A stretch of 64,000 bases of DNA from Rhynchonema sp. JSB1_4. Taxonomy: Eukaryota > Nematoda > Chromadorea > Monhysterida > Xyalidae. The first letter of the stretch is position 1. The number at the start of each line of letters is the position of its first letter. A program made the translations under genes and the position numbers. Under the pieces are notes generated by a model, which worked only from the letters and a program-made list of their open reading frames with translations, did not search any database and was not told the origin of the DNA. The stretch lies in contig JASAMV010005207.1 in assembly GCA_030248065.1 (NCBI GenBank), positions 1-64,000 of the forward strand, written 5' to 3'. This document shows, in pieces, positions 11,223 to 22,659 of this stretch.

Positions 11223-14200
11223 ACAATTTCCCAACTTGTCAAACAAAATTGATAGTGATACCATAAGTTGCGAGAACAGACAACCAGAGTCGTGCGTATA
11301 ATATAATAAGTAAACCGTAAAAGCTAAAATGCGCGCAGAAATGTTTCAAATCAACTTTCGGATGAGCTCAGGCGCTCAATACACTTGGTAACAACATTCT
11401 GAATTTTTTGCCATCGAAAGAACTTTTTGTGTTCCTTACACTTCGAACTTCTTTACAGTTTCCTCGATAAATTCTCATCAACGTGTTAAATGTGACTGCC
11501 CATGCGCATTATGACCGGTACCTGTCGTAAACGAGCAAACACTATATACATCAAAACACTTGATAAAAGCGCACTAAATCAAAAAGCGGCCGGCAAAAAT
11601 GTTTTTGTGTTTGCTCTTGATTAACCGTGTGCACTATATGCGTGTTGTTTGCTATCGCTTTGCTTCGGCAGTATTTGTGGGTCGGCAGTATTTCGGCAAT
11701 ATTTGTGAATGGGAACGCCAATCTACAGTAGGTATACGTGAACAAATGACATTGCGTTGATAACTGGTTCGCATCCGTTTACGAATAAGGTTGGTCTGTG
11801 TGTGCTCCCTTTCAAAAAAGGCTTATTTCTTAGCCTAGTGAAATGAGGGTCAAAACGGATCAGAATATGCAGCATAAGGTCGACTTTTCGAAAAAAATCG
11901 TATTTTATTCTGTTGCTCCTTCTGATCGGTCCATTTAATTCTTCGCGACTTCACATGGGCATTTCCAATGCGTTACACATTAAAGAAAGTGGGTGGTTTG
12001 ACTAAAATTCTGAGCCATACGCTCGTGTTTGGTTTTCTTTTGGAATCCGCTGAATTTGGAGTTCCGGTGCACATTTTCACCTAACCCAGCTCGAAGTATG
12101 TATGTAGGTCTATAGTTTCTTTCTAAAACGAGGCAGTCTTTTCCTAACTGAACTTCAAATCCATAAAGGAAATGGAGTGCAGCACCAAATACCGCTCCGA
12201 TAGTTTTGCTCAATGATTAGGCGTAGCAAAGTGCTGCTTTGTTGACGCCAAAAGTATACCGCAGTTTTCTGAGATGCCCCCCCTCTTCCATGTTCCAAAC
12301 ACATACTGAACCATAAACGGTTCCAAGAGTTTGATTCGCGGATTTTTCACGTCTTTAGAGCCGTGCTTTTTCCCTTGCGGCATACATATACTTTGAAAAG
12401 AAGCACCCTGGGTCGTTGAAAAGTAAAGTATGGGTATGTACTGCTGGGAATCTCCGGCTTCGTACACACTCATTTTTTGACAATTGTTTGTCCTCCTGAG
12501 TTCCTGACTCAAATGCACACGAACTAACGTACTTCGACCAAATTCGAATTGTGAGCGCCCGAAAGAGAAAAACTCGATTGCAGATATTTTTTGCTGATCG
12601 TAGTGATTTGTCCTCGTCACAATTCGGAGCTCCTTATTACTATGGTGTTTTGGGACCATTTGGATCACTTGAGTTGAAGCCGCGACCTGATTCTCACGAA
12701 GTTCATTTTTATTTGATTTTGCACGATCTTTACTTTGACGCAATTTCGCTACCTGACATTAGCGGGAGTCAAACATCAGAAACGTACTCCGTTGACGAAG
12801 TTGTTTAATCGCATATAGGCAAACTACACCAACACGAGCCGATTTCGAAGGTGGTGTGTATTCAAAACGAATACAAAGAGAAAATCATCATCCTCCACTT
12901 CGTATTCATCAACGTGTAACATTTCCCAAATCAGCAGCCACGTTTCCGGCGTTGACAATAAAACAACTTTTTGATAGTGAAAGATTATGACACTGTCTGT
13001 AGCAATGTTAATCAAAACTTACCGTATGTGTGAGAGATGAAAGTCAAAGCAAACAACTTGCGTGCACCAGTACCGGGCAGTGTCTGTTGTTGTGAATGCT
13101 GTATTTCCTCTGAGATCATGGGAGACACCGCAGAGTAATAATTATACCGGGGCCAGGTATACACTGTACTGTGCGAGTGTTGTTGTTTGATGATTGTTGC
13201 TGCTGGTCGCACAAAAACAATTAATGACACCTGATTGGTCCGGTCGGGACATCAAGATCGACCGAGACCATTGTTGCAGTTTTGTCTATCGGTATCCATG
13301 TACAACCAGCGAGTGGTTGGGTGATGTTACACAGTCGGATCATAAAACGACCAAAATCACACCAAGCCTTTCGGTCTGCCCAGAAATGACAGCCACAATT
13401 AACCATAAAAAAGCTCGTATTCGGCGACGGTGTGTGGCCGAAAAACCTTTTCTGGTGTAATTCGCATCCTTGAAGCAGGAGATGCATCATTGTAGTGCCT
13501 CTTGTCACTTTGAGGATAGAGGGAGGCGCCATTTCCACTTCCGCTGTTTGCACTGCGCAGACACGCCAACTTTTCTTGAAAAATTAGATTCTGCTTTATA
13601 TCTGAGACCATCCTGAAGTCGAGCCATGTTGTCTGTCTCCCATAGGTGCACGGTGCCAAAATTGTCTGGCGAATATTATTTGGGTGCCTGGCCTGACAGA
13701 GCGCCACAAAGTAATGCCATTCTTGTTTGCATGTGCGCGAGGGAGATTAGGACCAACCGAACCATGAGAGCATAGTGATTTTTTTATTCACAATTTTCTG
13801 ACGTGTACATGCTGGACGCATGCTGCTCATTATTTTCCCCAGCAAATTTTGGCTGGTGTTGGCCCTTCCGGTTCTCGTTTTTGTGCCCGAGTTCAATCGG
13901 ATTTCGGTACATTATCCGAAGGCGCTGCTTTGATATGCGGCACCGGATGCCACCCAACGGCACACTTCGTGACATTATGTTTCATGACGCCGCTTTCTTT
14001 GCGTTTTTTTTGCGTTGTTTATCGAGATTCTTTTTTGGCCGATACTTTATTTCGTCCGTGGCCGATTAACAAGCGCCCACCCTGATATCATATTTACTTA
14101 GTTTGCTATCATCTGGCTTCGCGATGTACCACAAACGTGCAACCGCATACAGTAAGCACGTTTTGGTTCTTGACCCCAGAGTACATCTATACATACTATG

Positions 14201-14389
14201 TACATCGAGGCACATCCACCAAAGTCTGATGATAGTGCTGATGATGACCTGATGCACCTTGTGATCTGTGGTCTGAGAACAAATTGTCGAATTGGAGCAC
14301 TTATTTTTGTTGCAGAGAAAACAAAATCACGCGCTGAGTCTGAGTGCATGCCTGCGTGCACTGCACTTGCAATCAATCAGATATACACA

Positions 14390-17300
14390 ATGAATGAAAC
14401 ATCACTCAACACAACAGTGGATAGCACTAATCACACGATCGAGTGTCTAAATAAGATGCCCCAAGTGACCACCTTCCGGCTCGTCAGCGTGGTCTACATG
14501 GGCGGTGTGATAAGCATCGTCGGTGTTTTGCTCAATTCGACACTGGTGGTTTTGCTGCTCAGACTTTTGTGCAAGCACACAGTTGAGAAGAAAACGTCGA
14601 ATCTGCTGTATCTGCTCCTACTTGCTTGTTTCGACATTAATGTCGGTGTGGCCTACCTGCTTCTGGTGTCCATCTACGGATTCATTCACTACTATCACCG
14701 CACCCTAGTCGCTGTGTCGTTGTTGCTCATGAGGTGAGTTACAGTACTTGATACTGGTCGGAATATTTCGGTCCGGGGACATCGTCGCGCGTTTTGACTT
14801 GGTCGCGCGTATTTTCAATTGGCTTGGGTTTAGGCTAAGGCTTAGGCTTAGGCTTATGATTGGACTTGGGCTTAGGCTTAGGCCTACACTTCGACTTAGG
14901 CTTAGGCTTCCAGCTTTCCCTAACAGCCAGATATGTTGTAATTCACAAAACGCGCGACCATGTGACAAATAGCGACGATGTCTCACAACCAATATTTCTG
15001 TCGTGCGTTAAGCGTACGGTGACCGCTTTTATATGCCGGACTTCAGTTTCGGGCTATAATTATTTAGTCGTTATTCCGGCTAATTGTTTAGTCGTCAACT
15101 CAAGCTATCAACTCTGGTGCATTCCGTCCACCACTCGTCTGCCAACGCAGGCTGTTACAGGCAACCTAAAAGTATGTGTAACAGTGCTGTACGAACGCAG
15201 CGACGATAATTCCAAAAAATCGGCATATAGTCATGTTGTCGTTAACTCAGATAGTCGACTCTCATCGTCAAATTACCCCTAATGACATGCATATTTCTCG
15301 CGGGCTGCTTGAGTTGACGACCAAAGCTGACGATTCGTGCTGACGACTAAATAATCAGTCAAAAAATCTTTACACAACATCATCAACCTCTGGTTTTTCG
15401 TGCAGGGCCTGGTGGGTCTACTTCCGCTTCGTGTACACCTGTTCGCAAATCACGTTGGTCGCATCGGCCTATCTGGTCGTGCTTGTGTCGGTCGAGCGTT
15501 GTCTGGTCACTGTCCGGGGACAACAATCTCGGGCCTATGTTTGGATGGAGACACATCGACTCGTGCTATGTCTGTTAGCCGTTGCCGTTGGCGTCGCTGT
15601 GAAATTGACGTCCTACTTTGAGTTCACGGTGCGTTACTTGAATTGACGGGGCAGCAGGGAGGCACTGTCTCCCATGGACTTTGTCCACTAAATTGCTCAA
15701 AATTAAATGAGGCGACTTGTGCTCCAAGAAATGCCATTTGTGCGTCAATGTACAGAGCAAGCGTTTTTTAGTACGGGCTTAGGTTAATGCTTTGAGGGCA
15801 CGTGAAGCACACATCCATGACTCTTGGTGGGAATTGCTGTCTCGGCCCATACTCTAATACAGCGGCGATGTTGAGACTTGTGAAACATCACAGATGATTT
15901 CAGTTAGTGCTGTCCGGTTGCCCCGATTTTGGCGAGTGGCACGTCGAACTCAACTACCCGTTCATCATGTCCAGTCAGCTCTACATGGTCTATTGGCGAT
16001 TCTACGGGCGCAACATTCTGTCGGCCTTGGTGCCCTTTCTGTTTCTGGTGCTCACCAATGCGCTGATTGTCAAGAATCTCAAACGAAACATTGGACACGC
16101 AACGGATCATGCGAGAAAGGTGCGTGATTTGCATTTGCACATAGTACTCGGCCTTGAGGGGTGCATGTGTGTGATACCAGGCACAGGTGATAAACCCACT
16201 GCACATTTGGTTGAGCTTTGATGGTACGTGAAGCGCATAGGAAGTTTTGTGGGGATTGCTGTTTCGATCCGAAATACATATAATGCAACCGCTGCCTAGG
16301 TCTCGATGGACACTGCACACTGTTCTCACTGCAGGGGTGTGAGGTTTCGCCCGGACTGCATTGTAGTCCAGAGATGAAACTGTACCATCAGGTTTTTGGG
16401 GCTAGACCCTGATGAGACCCGGGCAGCCGCTGTATTAGAGTACGGGCCGAGACAGCAATTCCCACCAAGAGTCATGGATGTGTGCTTCACGTGCCCTCAA
16501 AGCATTAACCTAAGCGCGTACTAAAAAAACGCTTGCTCTGTACATTGACGCACAAATGACATTTCTTGGAGCACAGTAAAGGTACCTGTCAAACAAAAAT
16601 GGTGACGTAACAGGCCTGGAGCGCCTACAGGCTCGACGGATGCACCACTGACCTCTTTTGCACGCTGCATCTGGAGCCTGCAGGCGCAGGCCTCAAACAG
16701 CCTAGAATTGCAGCTGGTACTGTACATTTTCAGCGCGAGATCCTCCGAGCCACGCAGTTTTTCGTCACCGTCATTTCGACCTACCTGATCGCCAACTCGC
16801 TGCACGTCGTATTAACACTGATTGAATTCATTGATGTTTCAATCCTGCACAACAACTTCGATTTGTATCTGGCGATGGGCGATTTCACCAGTCTGCTGAC
16901 CACAGTCGTCTGTTCCTCCCGACTATTTGTCTATCTGAAATTCAACGATCAAATTCGCGACCTGTTCGCTTATGGTCGCCGACGGACGAGTCAGTTTGTG
17001 GTCCGCAAGATCACTGGGCTCGGTCAGTCGCAAAACGTGACCACATCCAATTTCAACCGCAGCAAACAGCAACCGACTGAGGAGGACCCATTGGTGGAAC
17101 AGCATCATCAGAATGGCCGAATCGGTCGCAGTTATAGCACACCTGCTGTGTTGCGTGCACCTGCTTTTATTCACAAACAGTCATTGATAGCGAGGACATG
17201 CGAGTTTCAAACATCATCCAGTGGTGACACCAAGAGATTGTACATTGATGAAACATCAGATGGACGTCCATTGCACAGTAATGGCACGGTGATGGGACGG

Positions 17301-17411
17301 GATTGTGAATTGAGATGGACACAGAAATGCACCAGTTCGTCACTCAGCCGTGATGTGCTGCTGATCATGTGTGACTCGACTAATAATAATATAGCTGTCA
17401 CGCATGTGTGA
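14390..17411 (+). CDS. Rhodopsin-like 7TM GPCR, copy B
   Basis: Exons 14390-14733, 15406-15628, 15904-16119 and 16734-17411 have exactly the same lengths (344, 223, 216 and 678 nt) and phases as copy A and join to about 486 residues. The differences are mostly silent or conservative. All features listed for copy A are kept: N-glycosylation sites, the TM3 and ECL2 cysteines, SVERC, CSSRLFVY in TM7 and the polar tail. Both copies therefore look functional. Intron 2 differs from copy A by an extra inverted ~150-bp segment. Confidence 0.85.
14770..14990. mobile_element. hAT-like MITE with TTAGGC array, copy in GPCR B intron 1
   Basis: Same TIRs and same AATATTTC target duplication (14,762-14,769 and 14,991-14,998) as the copy in unit A. 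It is 30 bp longer because the TTAGGC-like array is longer, with an added stretch around TTATGATTGGACTTGGGC. The insertion predates the duplication; the array length changed afterwards. Confidence 0.85.
15060..15354. mobile_element. MITE with TTATTTAGTCG termini, copy B (uninterrupted)
   Basis: The counterpart of 8,796-9,268 without the ~170-bp insert; it gives the empty-site structure for that insertion. Confidence 0.6.
15717..15868. mobile_element. Segment of about 150 bp only in duplicate B, inverted copy of intron-3 sequence
   Basis: It begins TTGTGCTCCAAGAAATG and ends TAATACAGCGGCGA. It is close to the reverse complement of 16,430-16,580 in intron 3 of the same gene copy (and of 10,190-10,350 in copy A). 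Unit A intron 2 lacks it. Either a MITE-like family moved locally or a local inverted duplication occurred. Confidence 0.55.
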
Positions 17412-18024
17412 ACAATTTCCCAACTTGTCAAACAAAATTGATAGTGATACCATAAGTTGCGAGAACAGACAACCAGAGCCGTGCGTATAATATAATAAGT
17501 AAACCGTAAAAGCTAAAATGCGCGCAAAAATGTTTCAAATCAACTTTCGGATGAGCTCAGGCGCTCAATACACTTGGTAACAACATTCTGAATTTTTTGC
17601 CATCGAAAGAATTTTTTGTGTTCCTTACACTTCGAACTTCTTTACAGTTTCCTCGATAAATTCTCATCAACGTTAGATCGTTAAATGTAACTGCCCATGC
17701 GCATTATGACCGGTACCTGTCGTAAACGAGCAAATACTATATACATCAAAACACTTGATAAAAGCGCACTAAATCAAAAAAGCGGCCGGCAAAATAATGT
17801 TTTTGTGTTTGCTGTTGATTAACGGTGTACACTATATGCGTGTTTTTTGCTATCGCTTTGCTTCAGCAGTATTTGTGAAAACTGCAATATACTTGTGCTG
17901 TCACTGTGGTTGTATGGTGAATAAAAACTGGTGAGCGTAAATTTATTTGCACCGGCAAACGTTTGGTGGTACGAAACTCATGCTTGCGGTGTCCCGTTTC
18001 AGTAACTTCTGAAAACTCAATTCG

Positions 18025-19974
18025 ATGTCAAGCATGTCGACGGCAGTGCCTCACCGCGGCTACATCAAACCAGCCAGTGCGATCGTCACATCCGAGAGGT
18101 GCGCCCGTCTTCGTCAGTGTGCCGAAGAGCACCAAATATGCCGGTTTGTTGTGCCGAAAAAGTCGGGTGCCGCGTGGAAACTGCTGCGGGGACAGACGTG
18201 TCGGTTTGTGCTCAATGAAGGCGCACAGGTCGGGGATGTGAATCTGTGGAGACTCGATAACATCAAGGTTACCTATCATAATAGCTCAGTTGGTAGAGCA
18301 ATGCCCCGGTTGGCGCAGGACCTGGGTTCGAGCCCCAGTCGAAGAAAGCTATTTTTTGTTCACAAAGGATTTTGGAATGTACATGCGCTTCTCGTTATTA
18401 TTCAACATCGTCTGCTGCCAACAAGCAAACTCACCCATTGCTTTTACATATGTAGCTTGCTATCGTCTGGCTTCGCGATGTACATATAAACGTGCAACCG
18501 CAAAACTCACCCATTGCTTATATTTGGTACCCATGTAGCGCACTATTGCTGTGTGTGCTGAGAAGTTTTGCCAGATCGTCTGATACCGATACCGGTCGGG
18601 GCACAAATTCTCTGTCACTGGATGATCCGTGCAAGTTATTGTGATAGAACGTTATATGTAAATAACGATAGCGAATCTATCAGATGACACGTGAACCCAA
18701 GGAGACAGGAGCTGGCTTATACACTCGACCCACAAACTTCTAATTTTCAAACCCGGTCTTCTAGTCCACTTCGACACCAAAACAGTCCCTCAACATATAT
18801 GTAGGAGCATTTCTTCTCCGGCAAAACGCGTCAACTACATTCTGGCCATCTAACCATTGGTGATCGTCTGTGGTCGTGTCTGCCGTACTTGAATGCAATG
18901 GCTACGGTCATTGGTGACTCGCTACAAGGATACACACCTGACGATGATGGCATGGGGCTGCATGATGTCATGGGTATATGCGTTTGGTTGTCATGATAAG
19001 ATGGCAGACACAATATTGGTAAATATTTAGGACCGGCAGTTAGATTGGTGATCAGATCGGATTTCTAGGTCAGCATTATCTGAAATTAGTCCGCGTGGAC
19101 CAATTGATGTCATCGGCCAACTAAAACCTGTCCGATTTCGAGCCAAGTTTGATACAGGCCGTTGGTGTTTTTTCTTCACAGCCTATTTGTGTTGACCAAA
19201 CACATCGTCCGATCAATGCTGAGTTTCATTCAAGTATGTATGTACATAGTGCGATGCCTGCTCTGAATCATGCTATACGTGAGAATTACCAAAAATAAAC
19301 GAAATCCAATACCAGGTACACGCTGCGATCCGTACATTCACCAACTGATCACCGGTGAGCCCGCTGAAACATCATGTCATCAGATTCTCACAAATGTGGT
19401 CAAGGAATATGGGCTAAGTGGTGCGGAGTGTTTTCTGCTTTGTCACGTGAAGCACCACCTAAGCAAAATCTAAGGAGTGCCATTTTGTTACTTATGCGGT
19501 CTACCCTCTGTGTAGTGGCCAGGGTTTTCGACTTTTTCGCCCAGTAGACCAATTTATGAAAATGCAGTGGTAAGGAAACGGAAGATTGGAAACCAAAATA
19601 TTGTCCAAAAGTGCACAGCGCACACACTCACTGTCATTATGGCAGGATCACTATGAAGAGGTCGTGGGCAAGAGTATTTGCCCTTATGAATCAGGCAGAC
19701 TAATCGATCGATTTCAGAGAGCGACGTGCACGATGTGTTCAACATTTTCATGTGCACTGGCTGGCATCCTCAAACGCACGAATATCTGATCAAAGCCACC
19801 CCTGCGCGTCAAGGCGACTACATTGAAATCGTCGCGGACATGGACCTACTGGTCGCACTGGCCGTCTGTCCGCAGGGTGATGTTTCACGGACTTGTGGCG
19901 AACCCGTGCCGGACAACGTGTGCCATTCGATGGAGATTGTGATTGGAAATGCTGCAGCTGTCTATGACGATTGA
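18025..19974 (+). CDS. DUF1989 / urea carboxylase-associated family protein
   Basis: Exons 18025-18267, 18805-18973, 19316-19420 and 19718-19974 join in phase to 257 residues. The start is fixed by an in-frame stop just upstream. Landmarks in order match my knowledge of DUF1989 (PF09347): CRFVLNEGAQVGDVNLW, then SGKTRQLHSGHLTIGDRLWS, HDVMGTRCDPYIHQLITGE, a Cys-containing segment before KEYGLS, DVHDVFNIFM, and the C-terminal GDYIEIVADMDLLVALAVCP. Those Cys and Asp residues are conserved, possibly metal-binding, in that family. Its exact activity is unsettled; in bacteria and fungi it often accompanies urea carboxylase or amidolyase genes. A spliced animal copy is unusual. The family call is confident; the biochemical role is not. 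Confidence 0.8.
18275..18345 (+). tRNA. tRNA-like sequence (probable tRNA-derived pseudogene or SINE head)
   Basis: An A-box-like TAGCTCAGTTGG at 18,282 and B-box-like GGTTCGAGCCCC at 18,325 are spaced as in a tRNA. The D stem (GCTC/GAGC) and T stem (CTGGG/CCCAG) pair perfectly. The 7-nt acceptor arms do not pair and the anticodon stem is weak, so a functional tRNA is unlikely. It lies in intron 1 of the DUF1989 gene, in the same orientation. Confidence 0.45.
18461..18505 (+). repeat. Fragment shared with the GPCR upstream region
   Basis: GCTATCGTCTGGCTTCGCGA and AACGTGCAACCGCA match the sequence at about 7,871-7,915 and 14,104-14,150 in the duplicated units. A small dispersed repeat in intron 1 of the DUF1989 gene. 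Confidence 0.5.
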
Positions 19975-20376
19975 ATTGATTGGGTGATTCATTGATTGAT
20001 AGAGTGAATTGTTGATTGTCTGATTGACTGGAATCATCGTCAAACCAATAGGATTTATTCGTACAGAGAATGAACAATCGTACAAATGTCTAGGCTGACA
20101 AATGCGCCTGGATTGAGGTTGTCACTGACAACGACAGAAATCAAAATAACATTTTGTGCACGGCAAAACGATACAAGTGATGTAAAACACAAATCGGAAT
20201 CATAAGAGGCGAAGAAGCGATAACTCAATAGATGTCTGAAAATAAAGTAATGCCGCAGCTCTAACTTCGGTTGGTATAACAATTACTGCGTGTAATGAAT
20301 ATTCTTCACAAGTGATCCAAAATACCGGTCAGAATCAGGTTACTACAAGTATAGTATTGACTGTGTCACATTCATG

Positions 20377-22659
20377 CTAGTATCTCTCCCTGTCCTGCTC
20401 CATATCATCAATGTCCATATCGTCCATTTCCTCCGCCCCTCCCATCACCACCCGATCGCGTCGCGGATTCGACGGTTCCTCGGGTTCGGGCATCGTTTCA
20501 TCCACAGTGGCTGCCTCCTCTGGCTCATCCTCTGATGACGATTGGGCTTCGGGCTCTTTAGGGTTGTTGGGGTTCTTCTTCTGGATGCGGATCTCCGGTG
20601 CTTTCGACTCGGCCGGCTTCGGTTTTTTCTTGGGGCAACACCAGCAGAACACCTTGTAGAGCAGCTCCCGGGCCTTTGCGCTGCCCAGCGTGTGGAAAAT
20701 CATGATCAGTCCGCCAAGGACACAATTTAGGATCGACGCCAGGGAGTAGAGCGACAGATCGGTGGCGTCGACTGCTTTTGCGCCGATGAACCACGCGCCG
20801 AAACTGACGAACGGAATGAAGATGCCGCCCTTGGAGTTGGCGAATGCCGATAGACGCAACTCCTCGTTCTCGGCAACTGGGTTGTCCGGGAAATTGCGCA
20901 TACCTGCGGGTGTGTGCATGATATGGCACGGATGCAACAGAACGCATAGATTTACACGCAACAGATGCGATTGACAACATTGCTCAGACAATGTCGACCA
21001 CGTCAATGTGATCGGTTCACCATAACCAAAACCGGTCCGATTCGATCACCGAGTCATGCCACTTCACGCACTGGTATAATCCAGCCCGTGTATGTGCTAT
21101 ACAGCGCAGCTCCTCCGCACGTGGGTGCGTCAACTGGTCGCACAATGACTTTATAAGAATTGGTCAATTTTTTTTCCTGAATCGTAGAGCATGAAAATGA
21201 AGGGGCGTTGACGTTGCGTTACGCGATCGCACACAAAGCATGCAGTCACCAAAATGTTTCAGACCGGCAGCAACGTGTGTACTCTGCTGGATTATTTTCA
21301 GGTGAAAATGTTTTGTGAGAATCACAAATAGCACAGTGTTTAAGAGTGACTGAACGTGCAAATCAGGATTGATTTGACGAATTCTTATATGGTCATTGTG
21401 CGACCAATGCCTACCGTATATGCTACAATTCACTGTGCTAACCGGTGGCTTCGCTGATAATAATCGTCGGACAAACAAGCAGTGCAATCGGTATCAACTC
21501 GAGGTACATGTTGGGACTGGCAAAGTTGAGCCAGCAGGTGTTACTGTGCGTGTAGTCGACCCAGAACAGGCCACAAGTCGGTCCCACTATCAACAGAGGC
21601 ACGAGGAACACGAGCGCGATCATCTGTTTTCGGTTGAACAGTGTCTTCTTGACGAATCTGTAATTTTTGAAACGATATTGTGCTTGTTCTACTGTGTATC
21701 TAAAGTTCTGGTGTCGTCTTATGTATTTACATATGTATGTATGTACCTACACCTTGCTGGCGATGGCATAACTGGGGCTCGGCGAACACGGCTTGGCGAA
21801 ACATTTGCTCGTGTTCCGCAATCACAAAATAAAAGTCACAGAATCTGAACAGCGGAAATAATTTACGGATCCGTGTTCAACGTTCAATCTATAGCTTAGA
21901 AACCACTAAATCTTGAGAAACAATGAGACTAACGTCATCGTATAGCAGGTGTAGTTGTGGACCGATTCCACAAACAACGTGCCGAAATGCACCAAGAACA
22001 AAAAGTGCAACATGGCGGCCACGGCGCGGCATTGGTCGTCGCTCAGGGCTGGTGGGTTGAAGTCCGGACTCTTCAGTGGATCACAGAATGAGCCCATCGA
22101 CATAATGGTGCCGTCTCGTGCTGGTAGGACGATCATATGGGATAGGAGCAGGGTGGCCTCTTCGATCTGTAATATTGTTGCCGTGCGCATAAGCACGTGT
22201 GGACAAGCCAGCAGAGAATGCGGCAAGGGAGTCATATATCGACTGAATTGGAAGCAAGAACTTCGTAAAAAAAGTCTTTTTATAAAATGCTCTCAGAATG
22301 GTGTCGGTAATTCGACATCAAGTTTTGGATCTGATCCGATCACCAAGTTTGATTCCGACCTTTTATACATAGCTCTGAAACTTGCTCCCACACAAACATG
22401 TGCAGCAAAATAACCGATGTTCGAAAGAAGTGGAAAAGAAACACAAACACAACCAAACACTGACCATGTGGAACATTCTGGGCAGCGAAAAGTCGCGCAA
22501 CAAAATGAATATGATGAGCACAGCGGCCAGAATGACCATGATCGAGACGGAGCTGAGTGTTTGTGATGCCATCGAGGCTTTACGCATTGTGATCTCGGAC
22601 TCGTCCAGCACTTCGTCACATGCGCTCAAAGGCACCTCGCAATTGTAGCCGCTGAACAC
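20377..22659 (-). CDS. 7TM domain and cytoplasmic tail of the lectin/CCP/EGF receptor
   Basis: Exons 22465-22659, 21934-22166, 21443-21657 and 20377-20903 join exactly in phase. Exon 1 completes the EGF (FSGYNCE) and carries TM1, ending LPRMFHM. Exon 2 (IEEATLLLSHMIV) has TM2 and TM3 with the TM3 cysteine (DDQCRAV). Exon 3 has TM4, the ECL2 motif NTCWL typical of adhesion GPCRs, and TM5. Exon 4 has TM6, then TM7 with ILNCVLGGLIMIFHTLG, the classic family-B2 TM7-helix 8 pattern, then CWCCPKKKPKP (likely palmitoylated) and a Glu/Asp/Pro-rich tail ending DMEQDRERY. By this signature it is an adhesion/secretin-type receptor; G-protein coupling is inferred only. Confidence 0.85.

Larger units (their letters stand above)
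5315..11680. repeat. Tandem duplication, unit A
   Basis: From about 5,315 this segment is repeated almost base for base by the segment starting near 11,706, including a full GPCR gene, its introns and about 460 bp of 3' flank. The junction (about 11,665-11,705) has short CAGTATTTGTG-type microrepeats. Between 5,771 and 8,155 I recognise no gene: open frames exist on both strands, but unit B does not keep them intact. Confidence 0.9.
11706..17880. repeat. Tandem duplication, unit B
   Basis: A near-identical second copy of unit A. It lacks the 159-bp and ~170-bp insertions of A, has a longer TTAGGC array and carries an extra ~150-bp segment at about 15,717-15,868. The low divergence, also in introns and flanks, implies a recent duplication or gene conversion. 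Between 11,706 and 14,389 I recognise no gene. Confidence 0.9.

Noticed and set aside
12210..12743. Open frame of 177 codons on the minus strand in duplicate B
   Set aside because: In duplicate A the same stretch is broken by indels (near 6,165 and 6,298), no family is recognisable, and it lacks convincing splice or start context.
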